64,000 nucleotides of DNA from Haloplanus rubicundus (GCF_003342675.1 NZ_CP031148.1:558001-622000), one strand, 5' to 3'. Positions 1 through 9,469 are shown, counted from the stretch's first letter. Notes: generated by a model from the sequence alone, not told the origin. Made by a program: numbers and translations.

Positions 1-49
1 GCCACGCGCCGCGGGGAGTCGGCCGGCGGCCGACGGGGACGACGTGACC
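1..49 (+). repeat. In-frame hairpin module in mutS (left-truncated)
   Basis: A 7-bp stem with a 3-nt loop (gtcggcc-ggc-ggccgac) lies at 18-34, preceded by ggcgc-like half-stem sequence cut by the window edge. Bases 9-49 match mutL 823-860 with two substitutions, one further loop change and a 3-nt gap. Bases 1-34 match the reverse complement of the DUF7573 copy at 30 of 34 positions. The protein text is [13 protein letters not shown]. Confidence 0.7.
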
Positions 50-382
50 TTCCTCCACCGGGTCGCGGAGGGACCGGCCTCGTCGTCCTACGGCGTCGAG
101 GTGGCGCGGATGGCCGGGGTGCCGGCTCCCGTCGTCGAGCGGTCGCGGGCGCTCGTCGACGGCGCCGGTCCCGAGACGAACGGGCACGACGAGGGGGTGC
201 AGGTGACGCTTTCCGGCGTCGGCCCGGACGGGGTCGACAGGGCGGCGGACGGCGACGCGGACGCCGACGACGAAGTGGACGCCGACCTCGTCGCCACCCT
301 CCGCGAAGTCGACCTCGCGCGGACGACGCCCATCGAGGCGTTGAACCTGCTGGCGGACCTGCAAGATCGGGTCGACGAATGA
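2..382 (+). CDS. mutS: DNA mismatch repair protein MutS, C-terminal end (partial)
   Basis: This is the last ~126 codons of a frame that enters from the left edge. The segment [23 protein letters not shown] matches the end of MutS domain V, where the family has S-Y-G-I-x-V-A-x-LAG-P followed by a helix. The tail is acidic and ends [18 protein letters not shown], the usual haloarchaeal MutS ending (P-L-x-A-L-N-x-L-x-x-L). MutS binds mismatches as an ATP-driven clamp and recruits MutL, which begins 58 bp downstream on the same strand, the usual haloarchaeal order. The first ~12 visible codons are coded by a palindromic module shared with mutL (see the repeat entry). The start lies outside the window. 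Confidence 0.82.
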   Translation, partial: PRAAGSRPAADGDDVTFLHRVAEGPASSSYGVEVARMAGVPAPVVERSRALVDGAGPETNGHDEGVQVTLSGVGPDGVDRAADGDADADDEVDADLVATLREVDLARTTPIEALNLLADLQDRVDE

Positions 383-440
383 CGAAAACCGACCGCACGC
401 GACCCCGCGACTGGGCGCGTCCCGACCGACGACGGCACCC

Positions 441-2126
441 ATGAGGCGTCTAGATCGCGAGACGGTCGACCGCATCGCCGCCGGGGAAGTCGTGACCCGA
501 CCGGCCCGCGTCGTCGAAGAACTCGTCGAGAACGCCCTCGACGCCGGCGCGGAGCGAATCGAGATCGAGGTCGACGGCGACGGCACCGAGCGGATCCGCG
601 TCGCCGACGACGGCCGGGGGATGAGCGCCGACGAGGCGGAACTGGCCGTCGAGCGCCACACCACGAGCAAGCTGCCCGACTGCGACCTGACGGCGGTCGA
701 GACGCTCGGCTTCCGGGGCGAGGCGCTCGCCAGCATCGCGGACGTGGCCCGGATGACCCTGACGACGAACGACGGCGGCCCGCGGGGAACGTCGGTACAC
801 GTCGACGGGGCGGGACCACGTTCCGCGGGGAGCCGGCCTGCGGCCGGCGACGACGTGACCGTCGACTCCGCGGGGCGCGGTCGCGGGACGACCGTCGAGG
901 TGCGCGACCTGTTCCACAACCGCCCGGCGCGAGTGGAGTCGCTGGCCGCGCCGGCGACGGAGTTCGAACGGATCAGCGACCGCGTGGCGGCCTACGCCCT
1001 TCTGCGTCCCGACGTTGCCCTCTCGCTCGAACACGACGGCCGGCGGGTGTTCGCTACGCCGGGATCGGGCGATGCCGCGGACGCGGCGCTGTCGGTCTAC
1101 GGCCGGGAGGTGGCTCGCGAGAGCACGACGGTCGACGCGACGGCGACGGCGACGGTCGGCGACGAGAAGGCGACGGTCGAACTCCGTGGTCTGCTCGCCT
1201 ACCCCTCGATCACCCGGGCGTCGGCCGACCACGTCCGGATCGCGGTCAACGGCCGCCCCGTCTCGGTGCCCGCGCTCCGTCGCGCGGTCGAACGCGGGTA
1301 CGGCTCGCTCCTCGCCGGCGACCGCCACCCGGTCGTCGCCCTCGCCGTCTCGCTCCCGCCGTGGGCGGTCGATCCGAACGTCCACCCGACGAAGCAGACG
1401 GTGGCGCTCCGGGCGGCGGACGCCGTGGCGGGGGTGGTGGAAGACGCCGTTTCCGACGCGCTCTCGACGGCGGACCTCCGGCGGTCGGCGGACGTGGCGA
1501 TGGATCTCGACGCGGCCCTCGATCCGGTCGACACCGCGGCGTCGGCGCTCGACGACGCGACGGTTCTCGGTCGCTTCCGCGACCTGTACTTACTCTGTGA
1601 GGCCGACGACGACCTGCTGGTGATCGATCAACACGCCGCCCACGAGCGGATCAACTACGAGCGTCTGCGGGCGGCCGTCGAGTCCGAGGGCGTCGAGTCG
1701 GTCCCCCTCGACCCGCCGGCGACGCTCTCGCTCTCGCCCGGCCAAGTCGCCGCCGTCGAATCCCACGCCGACGAGCTCGAACGCCTCGGCTTCGACTGTG
1801 AGCCCTTCGGTGGCGGCACCGTGCGCGTGCGGGCGGTGCCGGCGCCGCTGGGCCGAGTGGCGGCTCCAGACACGCTGGAGTCGACGCTGACCGCCCTTCG
1901 GGAGGGCGAAGACCCGAACCGGCGCGACGAACTCCTCGCGGACCTGGCCTGTCACCCGTCGCTGAAGGCGGGCGACGAACTCACCGACGACGACGCTGCG
2001 GCGCTCGTCGAGCGTCTCGGGGCGTGCGAGCAACCCTTCGCCTGCCCGCACGGACGGCCGACGGTCCTCGCCATCGACGAGGGACATCTCGCGCGCGGGT
2101 TCGAGCGACATCCGCGGCGTGGGTAG
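441..2126 (+). CDS. mutL: DNA mismatch repair protein MutL (GHKL ATPase, endonuclease type)
   Basis: 561 aa. The N-terminal GHKL ATPase shows ELVENALDAGA (N-box, ~28-38), DDGRGMS (~55-61), GFRGEALASI (~92-101) and GTTVEVRDLFHNRPAR (~150-165). The C-terminal dimerisation domain carries DQHAAHERINYE, which fits the DQHA(X)2E(X)4E metal-binding motif of nicking MutL proteins, and later CPHGRP, another motif of that class. It should therefore be a latent nickase activated by MutS at mismatches. It follows mutS by 58 bp and is probably cotranscribed. An in-frame palindromic insert (coding RSAGSRPAAGDD) sits in the ATPase domain before the GTTVEV strand. The ATG at 441 gives a canonical N-terminus (RLDxETVxRIAAGEV). 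Confidence 0.95.
   Translation: MRRLDRETVDRIAAGEVVTRPARVVEELVENALDAGAERIEIEVDGDGTERIRVADDGRGMSADEAELAVERHTTSKLPDCDLTAVETLGFRGEALASIADVARMTLTTNDGGPRGTSVHVDGAGPRSAGSRPAAGDDVTVDSAGRGRGTTVEVRDLFHNRPARVESLAAPATEFERISDRVAAYALLRPDVALSLEHDGRRVFATPGSGDAADAALSVYGREVARESTTVDATATATVGDEKATVELRGLLAYPSITRASADHVRIAVNGRPVSVPALRRAVERGYGSLLAGDRHPVVALAVSLPPWAVDPNVHPTKQTVALRAADAVAGVVEDAVSDALSTADLRRSADVAMDLDAALDPVDTAASALDDATVLGRFRDLYLLCEADDDLLVIDQHAAHERINYERLRAAVESEGVESVPLDPPATLSLSPGQVAAVESHADELERLGFDCEPFGGGTVRVRAVPAPLGRVAAPDTLESTLTALREGEDPNRRDELLADLACHPSLKAGDELTDDDAAALVERLGACEQPFACPHGRPTVLAIDEGHLARGFERHPRRG
823..860 (+). repeat. In-frame hairpin module in mutL
   Basis: The stem-loop gccggcc-tgc-ggccggc lies at 832-848. 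The flanks ccgcggggag and gacgacgtgacc are identical to the flanks of the mutS copy. MutS and MutL are not homologous, so the match reflects a shared DNA module rather than protein ancestry. Confidence 0.7.
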
Positions 2127-2379
2127 CGAGTGTCGGTAGCCGTCGTCGCACGATAGTTCTCGATCCGCAAATCGAATTTTTATATTTGAGAATCGAAGGG
2201 GCGCGCTTAAGTAACAAAACCTTTCCTCTAGCGATAATGGTCGAACCAAGCAACAGTCACCGACCGTTCAGTACTAGTTGCCTTTCGACGACGAGCAGTA
2301 TACTATCACAGGAGAGACGAAACGTTCAGTCCAAACAGCCGACTAATCCTTGAAGAAGTCAGTTTCTCGGAATACTACG
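2127..2379 (+). promoter_or_regulatory. AT-rich intergenic region with TATA element before the chemotaxis transducer
   Basis: This ~250-bp gap is markedly AT-rich against the surrounding coding DNA. It contains tttttatattt at about 2176-2187 and further A/T runs to 2230, typical of a haloarchaeal promoter region with a long leader. I see no RNA gene or ORF with coding character here. Confidence 0.45.
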
Positions 2380-4728
2380 ATGATAGACAGAGTGAAACTC
2401 GACAGTTTCGATCTGCGGGCCAAACTGATCCTCGCGTTCGTACTGGTGGCCACGCTGGTTGCCGTCACGGGCGCGATCGGATACACGTCGGTCGCTACCG
2501 TCGACGACGAAGCCCACCGCATCGCGGACGACGGCGAAAAGATGGACGCAGCCGCGCAACTGATCGTCGCCATCGAACAACAGCAGGGCGCGGTACAGGC
2601 CGCCCAACTCGGCGAGGAAAGCACACAGCAGGAGTTCGAGCAGGCGACCCAGCTGTTCGACGAACAGGCACGCCAGCTCGAAGCGACGGAGCTGACGCCA
2701 CAGCAGGAAGAACAGTTCGCGACGCTCGAATCACAACACGAGGAGTACGACGCTCTCGCGAGCGAGTTTTTCGAAGCGAGAGCGGCGGGTGACGATGCAC
2801 TCGCTGCACGGAAAGCCGACGAAATGGCGGCGTTAGTGTCACAGATGGAGGAGAACGCACACGCCATCGAGCAGTCGTCACGGGCGGATATGGAAGCACA
2901 GGTAGCGGTCGCCGATAGCACGACACGGACGGCACAGCTGGAGATCGTCGGGTTGACGATCGGCGCGTTCGCCCTCGCAGTCGTCGTCGGGCTGTTCGTC
3001 GCCCGTCGCATCACGTCCCCCGTCACGCAGCTATCCGAAGCGGCTATCGCCGCCAGTAACGGCGATCTGGATACGGATCTCGACGAGCACGCCGAAGACG
3101 ACGAACTCGGTCGGATGGTCGACGCGTTCACCGAGATGCAGACGAATCTGCGGGGCGTCTTCGACGAACTCGGCGCCGTCAGCCGGAACCTCGAAACCGG
3201 GGAGCTGGAGCGGGATATCGAAACCGACTACCCCGGCACCTACGGGGACCTCATGGAGCGCCTCGATTCGGGCACCGATCAACTCACCGCCAGTTTCGAC
3301 GAGATACAGCAGGCGAGTGAGTCCCTCGGTCACGGTCAACTCGATCAGTCGATCGCGACGGATCGACCGGGTCGGTACGGGGCTGTGCTCGACAGTCTCG
3401 ACGCCGGCGCCACCCGCCTTTCGGAGAGCTTTGCCCAGATAACGGCCGCGAGCGAGGGCCTGAAAACCGGTCGACTCGACCAGCACATCGAGACGGAGCA
3501 GCCGGGCCAGTACGGCATCGTACTCGAAAACATCGACGAGGGAACGACCAAACTATCCGAAAGCTTCGAGCAGATCGCGACCGCCAGCGAGGGACTCGAA
3601 GCCGGCGACCTCGACGAGCGTCTCCGGACCGACTACCCCGGGCAGTACGGCGACGTCCTCACGAGTCTCGAAGAGGGGCTCCAGCAGATGAGCGAGAGCG
3701 TCGCGGCCGTACAGGAGATCGCCGACGAGGTCGCCACCGCCAGCGAAGACGTCGCGAACAGCACGGAGGAGATCGAACAGGCCAGTGAGGAAGTCGCGAC
3801 CTCGGTCGAAGAGATCTCGCAAGGGGCGGACGAACAGAGTGAGAACTTGCGACAGGTCGCGAGCGAGATGAACGAGATGTCGGCGACCGTCGAGGAGATC
3901 GCGTCTTCGTCGGAGGAAGTCGCCTCGACCGCCACGACGGCCGTCGAGCGGAGTGAAACGGGCCAAGCGTACGCCGCCGAAGCGACCGAGGAGATCGAGG
4001 CGATCGAAGTGCAGGCCGACGAAGCCACAGCACAGGTGGAAACGCTCGACGAGAAGATGGACGAGATCGGCGAGATCGTCGAGATGATCACCGACATCGC
4101 CGACCAGACGAACATGCTCGCGTTGAACGCCTCGATCGAGGCGGCGCGTGCGGGTGAGGCCGGTGAAGGGTTCGCCGTCGTCGCGAGCGAGATCAAGAGT
4201 CTCGCGGAGGAGGTCGCCGATGCGACGACCGACATCGAACGGCGCATCACCGCCATTCAGTCGACGACGGCCGAGACCGTCGACGGGATGGAGACGATGA
4301 GCGAGCGCGTCGAACGGGGAGCGGAGACCATCGACGACGCGATCGAGACGTTCGACGAGATCGCCGACGCGGTCCGAGAGGCGGAGACGGGCGTTCGGGA
4401 GATCAGTGAGGCGACCGACGATCAGGCAGCCTCGTCGGAGGAAGTCGTCGCGATGGTAGACGAGGTGTCGAGCGTGAGCCAACAGACTGCGGCGGAGGCG
4501 AGCAACGTCTCCGCCGCCACCGAAGAGCAGACCGCGTCGCTCTCGGAAGTCGCCGAGAACGTCCAGGATCTCTCACAGCTCTCCGAGACGCTCCACGATC
4601 AGGTCTCGACGTTCGAGATTCGGGGTAGCGGCGCCGGAGAGATTGCGGACGTGGCTGGTTCTGCAACCCGGTCGTCGGTTCACGCGGACGGGAGCGGGTA
4701 CTCGACGCCCGAGGGCGGGGCGGACTAA
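2380..4728 (+). CDS. Methyl-accepting chemotaxis (Htr-type) transducer with tandem HAMP-like linker
   Basis: 782 aa from the ATG at 2380; an in-frame TTG at 2350 would add ten residues and is less likely. TM1 lies at ~13-37 ([20 protein letters not shown]), followed by a ~150-residue helical, Glu/Gln-rich ectodomain resembling a four-helix bundle. TM2 is at ~197-217, then a canonical HAMP, four 45-residue HAMP-like repeats (codons from 3199), and the cytoplasmic signalling coiled coil with the tip motif [21 protein letters not shown]. The tip should bind CheA/CheW, with Glu/Gln pairs for methylation. The ligand is not predictable. The six-PAS kinase lies 59 bp downstream, so the two may be coexpressed. 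Confidence 0.9.
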   Translation: MIDRVKLDSFDLRAKLILAFVLVATLVAVTGAIGYTSVATVDDEAHRIADDGEKMDAAAQLIVAIEQQQGAVQAAQLGEESTQQEFEQATQLFDEQARQLEATELTPQQEEQFATLESQHEEYDALASEFFEARAAGDDALAARKADEMAALVSQMEENAHAIEQSSRADMEAQVAVADSTTRTAQLEIVGLTIGAFALAVVVGLFVARRITSPVTQLSEAAIAASNGDLDTDLDEHAEDDELGRMVDAFTEMQTNLRGVFDELGAVSRNLETGELERDIETDYPGTYGDLMERLDSGTDQLTASFDEIQQASESLGHGQLDQSIATDRPGRYGAVLDSLDAGATRLSESFAQITAASEGLKTGRLDQHIETEQPGQYGIVLENIDEGTTKLSESFEQIATASEGLEAGDLDERLRTDYPGQYGDVLTSLEEGLQQMSESVAAVQEIADEVATASEDVANSTEEIEQASEEVATSVEEISQGADEQSENLRQVASEMNEMSATVEEIASSSEEVASTATTAVERSETGQAYAAEATEEIEAIEVQADEATAQVETLDEKMDEIGEIVEMITDIADQTNMLALNASIEAARAGEAGEGFAVVASEIKSLAEEVADATTDIERRITAIQSTTAETVDGMETMSERVERGAETIDDAIETFDEIADAVREAETGVREISEATDDQAASSEEVVAMVDEVSSVSQQTAAEASNVSAATEEQTASLSEVAENVQDLSQLSETLHDQVSTFEIRGSGAGEIADVAGSATRSSVHADGSGYSTPEGGAD
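3199..3738 (+). repeat. Four tandem 135-bp units coding a poly-HAMP-like linker
   Basis: Unit starts are at 3199, 3334, 3469 and 3604. Each unit codes 45 aa of the form G-x-L-(D/E)-x-x-I-x-T-(D/E)-x-PG-x-YG-x-(V/L)L-x-x-(L/I)-(D/E)-x-G, followed by S-E-S-F-E-Q-I-like and A-S-E-G-L. Periodicity is exact at codon level although the nucleotides have diverged. Confidence 0.8.
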
Positions 4729-4787
4729 TCTCCGGAGAATGCGAACTCGTACACCGCTCCAGCGAATCAGCACATCGTAAGCAATCA

Positions 4788-7733
4788 ATGACGATAGAAG
4801 GGAACGCCGACGAACCGATGCCCGCCGGGGACACCCCGGCAAAGCAGTTCCAGTATCTCGAACGGACGGCCGACGCCGTATACACGGTCGACACCGAGTG
4901 GACGATAACGTTCTGGGACAGCCAGATGGCGCAACGAACTGGGACCGATCCCGACGAAGTCGTTGGCGAAAACCTCTGGGACGCGTTCGGCGACGTGATT
5001 CCCCCCGAGCTGGAAGAGCGGTACCGGACCGTGATGGAGACCGGCGAGCCCGCCGAATTCGACCAGTACATTCCCGAGCCACTCGACTACTGGGCCGAGG
5101 TCCGGGTCTTTGCGGACGAGAGCGGACTCTCGGTACACTCGCGGGACGCGACCGAGCGGAGGGCACGACGGAGCCAGTTACGCAAGTTCGAACGGATGGT
5201 TCAACACACCGGGCACGCCGTCTTCTTCACGAACGTGGACGGCGAGATCCAGTACGTGAATCCGTCGTTCGAACGGATGACCGGATACACGTCCGCCGAG
5301 GCACTCGGCGAGACGCCTCACCTGCTCACGTCCGGAGAGCACGGAGATGCGTTTTTTGCCGACCTGTGGGAGACCATTCTGGACGGCAGCACCTGGAACG
5401 GGGAGATCGTGAACGAGCGCAAGGACGGAACGCAGTTTATCGCCAACATCACCATCGCGCCGGTGACGAACGACTCGGGGACCGTGACCAACTTCGTCGC
5501 CATCTACGACGACATTACCGAACGGAAAGAGCGGGAAAGACGCCTCCAGACCCACGAACTCGTCGTACAGGCGATGAACGAGGTGGCGTTTCTCGTCGAC
5601 GGCCGGAAGCGGATCCAGTTTGCCAATCAGGCGGTGCTGGACTTTGCAGACGTCTCGCTGGAGGCGATCACGGGGCTGCCGATCGAATCGTTCGTCGAGG
5701 GGGTAGCGGCGCCGGACGAGGACGAACAACGGTTCCTGAACGCCGTCGATTCGATCCTGACGGACGAGGAACCGGACGTCGGGGAGTGGATTCGAGAACG
5801 CGATGGGACGGAAACGTTGAGCCTCGAGTTCGAGCTTTCCTTCGAGTCGGTCGGCCGCGTCGTGGTCGAGCAGCGATTCGTCCCCGTCGACCTCTACGAT
5901 GGCGAGCGTGGCGTCGCGATCGTTTCGAGGGACGTCACGACTCGCAAGGAGCAAGAGGAGACTATTCGGACACACCTAGAGCAGGCACAGGAGATCAGTA
6001 ACGTAGGGAGCTGGCATCTGGATCTCGAAGCGGAGGAGCTGTACTGGTCGGACGAATGCTACCGAATCTTCGGCATTCAGCCCGGTCAGCCGATGACGTA
6101 CGAGCGGTTTCTATCGTTGGTACATCCTCGTGATCGCGAGGACGTCGAGGAGGCCTGGAGCGCCGCGCTGGACGGAGAACCCTACGAAATCGAACACAGG
6201 ATCGTCGTGGACGACGAGGTCAAGTGGGTGCTGGAGACGGCGGAGATCACGTTCGACGAAGCCGGAGACCCGGTCAAAGGGATCGGCGTGGTCCAAGACA
6301 TCACCCCACAGAAAACGCGTGAAAAGCAGATCGACGCGAGCAGACAGCGGTACAAGACGCTCCTCCAGAGCGCGCCGAACCCCGTCTTCGTCGTCGAGGC
6401 GAACACCGGTGAGTTGATCGAAGCGAACGAGGCCGCGGAGACGCTGCGCGATCAGGATCGGGACGAGATCATCGGTCTACACCAGTCACAGCTCCACCCC
6501 CCCGAAGAGCGGGAGAAGGTCCGAGAACTGTTCGAGGACGCAGTGGGGAAAGAGGAGGTGTGGCGGGAGTATCGAGATGGCTCACGAATCCGTGCAGTCA
6601 CGTCGACGGGCGAGACGGTTCCGGTAGAGATCACGGTCAGCACGTTCCAACTCCCCACGGGGCCCGTCAGCTACAGGGTTTTCAGAGACGTGACGGAACA
6701 GATAGGACGCGAACGCGAGATCGTCGAGCAGAAACGCCGGTTCGAGTCGTTGTTCAACAGCATCCGGGATCCGATCGTCGTGACGGATACCGAGGGGCGG
6801 ATTACGAACTGCAATCCGGGGTTCAGCCGGCTGTTCGGCTACGAGTTGGACGCGATCGAGGGCGACTCACTCGCCACGCTCCTCGCCGACGACGGAGAGC
6901 TGGACACCCTCCTGTCTGCGGAGTGTGCGAGTCAGGACACCCTTCCCCGTTCCTGGACGGTAGACTACGAAAAGAAGTCGGGGCAGGTGTTCCCCGGGGA
7001 GTCGAGCGTGTCCTACTTGCAGGATTACGAGGACAGCGTGATCGGCTTCGTCGATCACATCCGGGACGTTTCCGAGCGGGAAGAGAACCGTCAGCAACTG
7101 CGGGTCATGGACCGCGTTCTCCGTCATAACATACGGAACGAGATGAACGTGATCATGGGCCGTGCCGAGTTCATTCGAGCCGAAGGGTCGAGCGAGATTC
7201 GGTCGCAGGCTGGAGAAATTCTCGAAACCAGTGAGGAGTTCGTCGAGCTGGCAGCCAAACAGCAGAAGATCACGACGCTGCTAACGGAGTCGTCGGAACG
7301 GGAACGGTACGACGTCGTGCCGGCAGTGGCGTCCGCGGTCTCGGCGGTTCGGGAGCAGCATCCGGAGGCGACGGTGAGTACGACGCTTCCCGAGAGCTGT
7401 CCGGTGACGGCGACTCGCGAAGTCGGACGAGCGGTTCGAGAGTTGATCGACAACGCGGTAACGCATTCGGAGACGGTCTTTCCTGCGGTCGATCTCACCG
7501 TTCGACGTGGGGACGACGTCGCCGAAATCGAAGTGAGCGACAACGGACCCGGAATCCCCGATCTGGAGTGGAGGGTCTTGACTCGCGAGGTAGAGATCGG
7601 TCCGTTGTACCACGGGAGCGGTCTCGGTCTGTGGCTCGTCAATACGATCGTCCGACAGTCGGACGGTCGGTTGCTAGTCGACGAGAACGATGCTGGGGGG
7701 AGTACGGTAACGATCGTCCTTCGGACGGGATGA
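4788..7733 (+). CDS. Multi-PAS sensor histidine kinase
   Basis: 981 aa with no membrane segment, so probably cytosolic. I count six PAS/PAC units at roughly 20-125, 130-255, 262-385, 395-515, 520-640 and 645-770; for example MVQHTGHAVFFTNVDGEIQY and SIRDPIVVTDTEGRITNCN. The fourth, with GSWHLDLEAEELYWSDECYRI, is PAS_3-like. The phosphoacceptor segment is LRHNIRNEMNVI, the H-box variant common in haloarchaea (His ~780). N-box ELIDNAVTHS is at ~885, DNGPGIPD at ~917 and GSGLGLWLVN at ~943. The number of PAS modules suggests integration of redox or ligand cues. It may act with the upstream transducer; no response regulator is adjacent. Confidence 0.9.
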   Translation: MTIEGNADEPMPAGDTPAKQFQYLERTADAVYTVDTEWTITFWDSQMAQRTGTDPDEVVGENLWDAFGDVIPPELEERYRTVMETGEPAEFDQYIPEPLDYWAEVRVFADESGLSVHSRDATERRARRSQLRKFERMVQHTGHAVFFTNVDGEIQYVNPSFERMTGYTSAEALGETPHLLTSGEHGDAFFADLWETILDGSTWNGEIVNERKDGTQFIANITIAPVTNDSGTVTNFVAIYDDITERKERERRLQTHELVVQAMNEVAFLVDGRKRIQFANQAVLDFADVSLEAITGLPIESFVEGVAAPDEDEQRFLNAVDSILTDEEPDVGEWIRERDGTETLSLEFELSFESVGRVVVEQRFVPVDLYDGERGVAIVSRDVTTRKEQEETIRTHLEQAQEISNVGSWHLDLEAEELYWSDECYRIFGIQPGQPMTYERFLSLVHPRDREDVEEAWSAALDGEPYEIEHRIVVDDEVKWVLETAEITFDEAGDPVKGIGVVQDITPQKTREKQIDASRQRYKTLLQSAPNPVFVVEANTGELIEANEAAETLRDQDRDEIIGLHQSQLHPPEEREKVRELFEDAVGKEEVWREYRDGSRIRAVTSTGETVPVEITVSTFQLPTGPVSYRVFRDVTEQIGREREIVEQKRRFESLFNSIRDPIVVTDTEGRITNCNPGFSRLFGYELDAIEGDSLATLLADDGELDTLLSAECASQDTLPRSWTVDYEKKSGQVFPGESSVSYLQDYEDSVIGFVDHIRDVSEREENRQQLRVMDRVLRHNIRNEMNVIMGRAEFIRAEGSSEIRSQAGEILETSEEFVELAAKQQKITTLLTESSERERYDVVPAVASAVSAVREQHPEATVSTTLPESCPVTATREVGRAVRELIDNAVTHSETVFPAVDLTVRRGDDVAEIEVSDNGPGIPDLEWRVLTREVEIGPLYHGSGLGLWLVNTIVRQSDGRLLVDENDAGGSTVTIVLRTG

Positions 7734-7788
7734 GATGGCGGGCACACACTGCGCACGGTTCGGCGTCGAACTGCGGGTCGACGGCGAA

Positions 7789-8034
7789 CTACCACTCCTT
7801 GCAGTCGGCACAGACGAAGGTGGCGTCGGCCGACGGCCGACTTCCGGAGGCGCGTGGCGCCTCCCCGTCCCGCCACCGCCGCGAGACGACGACCCCGCAG
7901 ACGCCGCAGGCCGCGCCGTCGGCCGACCACCGCATCGTCGGGACGCTGGGGTCGGCGTGGGCGTCGTCGCCGTCGTCGGTCCCGTCGCTCCCCGCCGACG
8001 CGGCGACGAACTCGTCGAGTGAGCGGTCGGACAC
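7789..8034 (-). CDS. DUF7573-type small zinc-ribbon protein
   Basis: 81 aa from a GTG start at 8034 (VSDRSLDEFVAA), the conserved beginning of this haloarchaeal family. The C-terminal half reads RWSADGAACGVCGVVVSRRW, then an insert, then FVCADCKEW, giving a CxxC...CxxC ribbon likely to bind zinc. The segment between the two Cys pairs (GEAPRASGSRPSADAT) is coded by a double-hairpin DNA module. An upstream ATG at 8097 is in frame, but its extra residues do not look family-like. Function unknown. Confidence 0.72.
   Translation of the reverse strand: MSDRSLDEFVAASAGSDGTDDGDDAHADPSVPTMRWSADGAACGVCGVVVSRRWRDGEAPRASGSRPSADATFVCADCKEW
7825..7864 (-). repeat. In-frame double-hairpin module in the DUF7573 gene
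   Basis: Two consecutive perfect stem-loops: gtcggcc-gac-ggccgac at 7825-7841 and ggaggcgc-gtg-gcgcctcc at 7846-7864, separated by four bases. In the gene's own sense the order is HP1, spacer ggaa, HP2, the same order as in the other copies. Confidence 0.75.
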
Positions 8035-8121
8035 GCGTGTCGTCTGGGCGCCGAGGGGCTTAGCGGTGACGACGGCTGGGCAGCCCGGAACGGCCAAGTG
8101 CGGCCCACGCCTACCGGCGCT

Positions 8122-8328
8122 ATGGCTACCCTAACGGATTTCGTGGTCCAGCTGGTCGAGAGCGTCGTCGACCTCGTGATCATCTTCGCGACGGAGGTGG
8201 CGCCACAGGACCCGATCGGGCTGCTGGTCTTTCTCGTCGGCGCGGCGCTCACGACGTTCGCCGCCGGGCTCTTCGGCGTCCTCACGGTCGGCGCCCTGTT
8301 CGGGTGGGTGCGCGACGCCGTCGCCTAG
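8122..8328 (+). CDS. Small haloarchaeal membrane protein
   Basis: 68 aa from the ATG at 8122 (MATLTDFVVQLVESVVDLV). One amphipathic or membrane helix lies near the N-terminus (~8-25) and a second hydrophobic helix at ~33-57 (IGLLVFLVGAALTTFAAGLFGVLTVGALFG). There are no charged catalytic motifs. It converges with the mer gene, and their 3' ends overlap by four bases. Function unknown. Confidence 0.6.
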   Translation: MATLTDFVVQLVESVVDLVIIFATEVAPQDPIGLLVFLVGAALTTFAAGLFGVLTVGALFGWVRDAVA

Positions 8329-9305
8329 TCCTGCGCCCGGTCGTGCGCTTCGGCCGCGAGGTCGATCGCGGCGTCGAGATCCGGTCCGAGCGGTGACCCG
8401 ACGACGACGCTGTCGGCGTACTCCAGTACGTCTGCGAGGCGCTCGGCCACCTCGTCGACCGTCCCCGCGGCACAGAAGGCGTCGATCATGGCGGGGGTCA
8501 CGAGGTCGAAGGCGTCCGAGAAGTCGCCGGCCGAGATGGCGTCGCCGACCTCGTCGGCGCGGTCGGCGTCGATGCCGTGACGCTGCAGGACCGGCGGGGG
8601 CGAGCCGGCGGCGATGAACGCGACGGGGGGCCGCGCGGCCTCGCGGGCCGCCTCGCCGTCGTCGGCGACGCTGACGCTCGCGTAGGCCGCGAGGTCGAAC
8701 TCGCCGAGGCCGTCGAGGCGGTCGTCGAGCCCCTCGTCCACCTGCTCGCGCGCCCAACGCAGGTCGGCGGGGTGGGAGCCGTTGTACAGCAGGCCGTCGG
8801 CGTGTTTGGCCGCCATCTTGCACATGTGCGGTCCCTCGCCGCCGACGTAGGTCGGGATGGGCGTCGGCACGTCGAAGTTGAGGCCGGCGTCGGTCGCCTG
8901 GAACGTGCCGTCGTGGCTGACGCGCTCTCCCTCCCAGAGCCGCTGGGCGACTTTGAACGCCTCCAGCACGGGGCGGAGCCCCCGGTCGTCCGCGAGGCCG
9001 AGGTTGCCGAGCGTCGAGGGGTCACCCGGCCCGATGCCGAAGACGGCGCGGCCGTCGCTGGCCTCGGCGACGGTGGCCACCTCGCCCGCGAGCGTCACCG
9101 GGTGGCGTTCGAGGGGGTTGACGACGCCCGGTCCCAGCCGAATCTCGTCGGTCGCCGCCGCGAGCCACGAGAGGGCGGCGAAGGGCGAGCGGTTGTTGTA
9201 GTGACTGGAGACGAAGATGGTGTCGTAGCCCGCGGCCTCCGCGGCCGTGCCGAGGTCGACCACTCGATCGAGCGGATGCTCGGGCGTGAGTTCGATTCCG
9301 AACAT
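8325..9305 (-). CDS. mer: F420-dependent methylenetetrahydromethanopterin reductase-like luciferase-family oxidoreductase
   Basis: 326 aa from ATG (MFGIELTPEHPLDRVVDLG). It is an LLM-class TIM barrel: the N-terminal strand FGIELTPE, SSHYNNRSPFAALSWLAAATDEIRLGPGVVNP and GIGPGDPSTLGNLG follow the Mer/bacterial-luciferase pattern that binds F420. In methanogens Mer reduces methylene-H4MPT; in haloarchaea the homologue is thought to work in C1 (methylene-H4folate) metabolism. The nearby cofE, two genes upstream on the same strand, makes the polyglutamate tail of F420, which supports F420 use. The exact substrate remains inferred. Confidence 0.82.
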   Translation of the reverse strand: MFGIELTPEHPLDRVVDLGTAAEAAGYDTIFVSSHYNNRSPFAALSWLAAATDEIRLGPGVVNPLERHPVTLAGEVATVAEASDGRAVFGIGPGDPSTLGNLGLADDRGLRPVLEAFKVAQRLWEGERVSHDGTFQATDAGLNFDVPTPIPTYVGGEGPHMCKMAAKHADGLLYNGSHPADLRWAREQVDEGLDDRLDGLGEFDLAAYASVSVADDGEAAREAARPPVAFIAAGSPPPVLQRHGIDADRADEVGDAISAGDFSDAFDLVTPAMIDAFCAAGTVDEVAERLADVLEYADSVVVGSPLGPDLDAAIDLAAEAHDRAQD

Positions 9306-9469
9306 CAGCGGCGGTGCCTCCTCCGGGGGTACGCGGGCTGGGTCATCCGTGCGTCGGTTAGTGTCGACGGTCAAAAACCGTTCGTCGTACGCGGTACCTG
9401 CCGGTGTCGGAGACGGGCGCGGCGCGACGTGCCACGAAGAGACGGCAAAGCCGTCGACAGCGTCGAGCC

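Noticed and set aside
2350-2379. TTG start adding ten residues to the transducer
   Set aside because: The ATG at 2380 gives a normal short cytoplasmic N-terminus before TM1; the extension is not needed.
9306-9469. Intergenic gacggc-aaa-gccgtc hairpin (9441-9455) as a further module copy
   Set aside because: Only one short stem is intact and no HP1 or spacer is recognisable, so I did not count it with the family.
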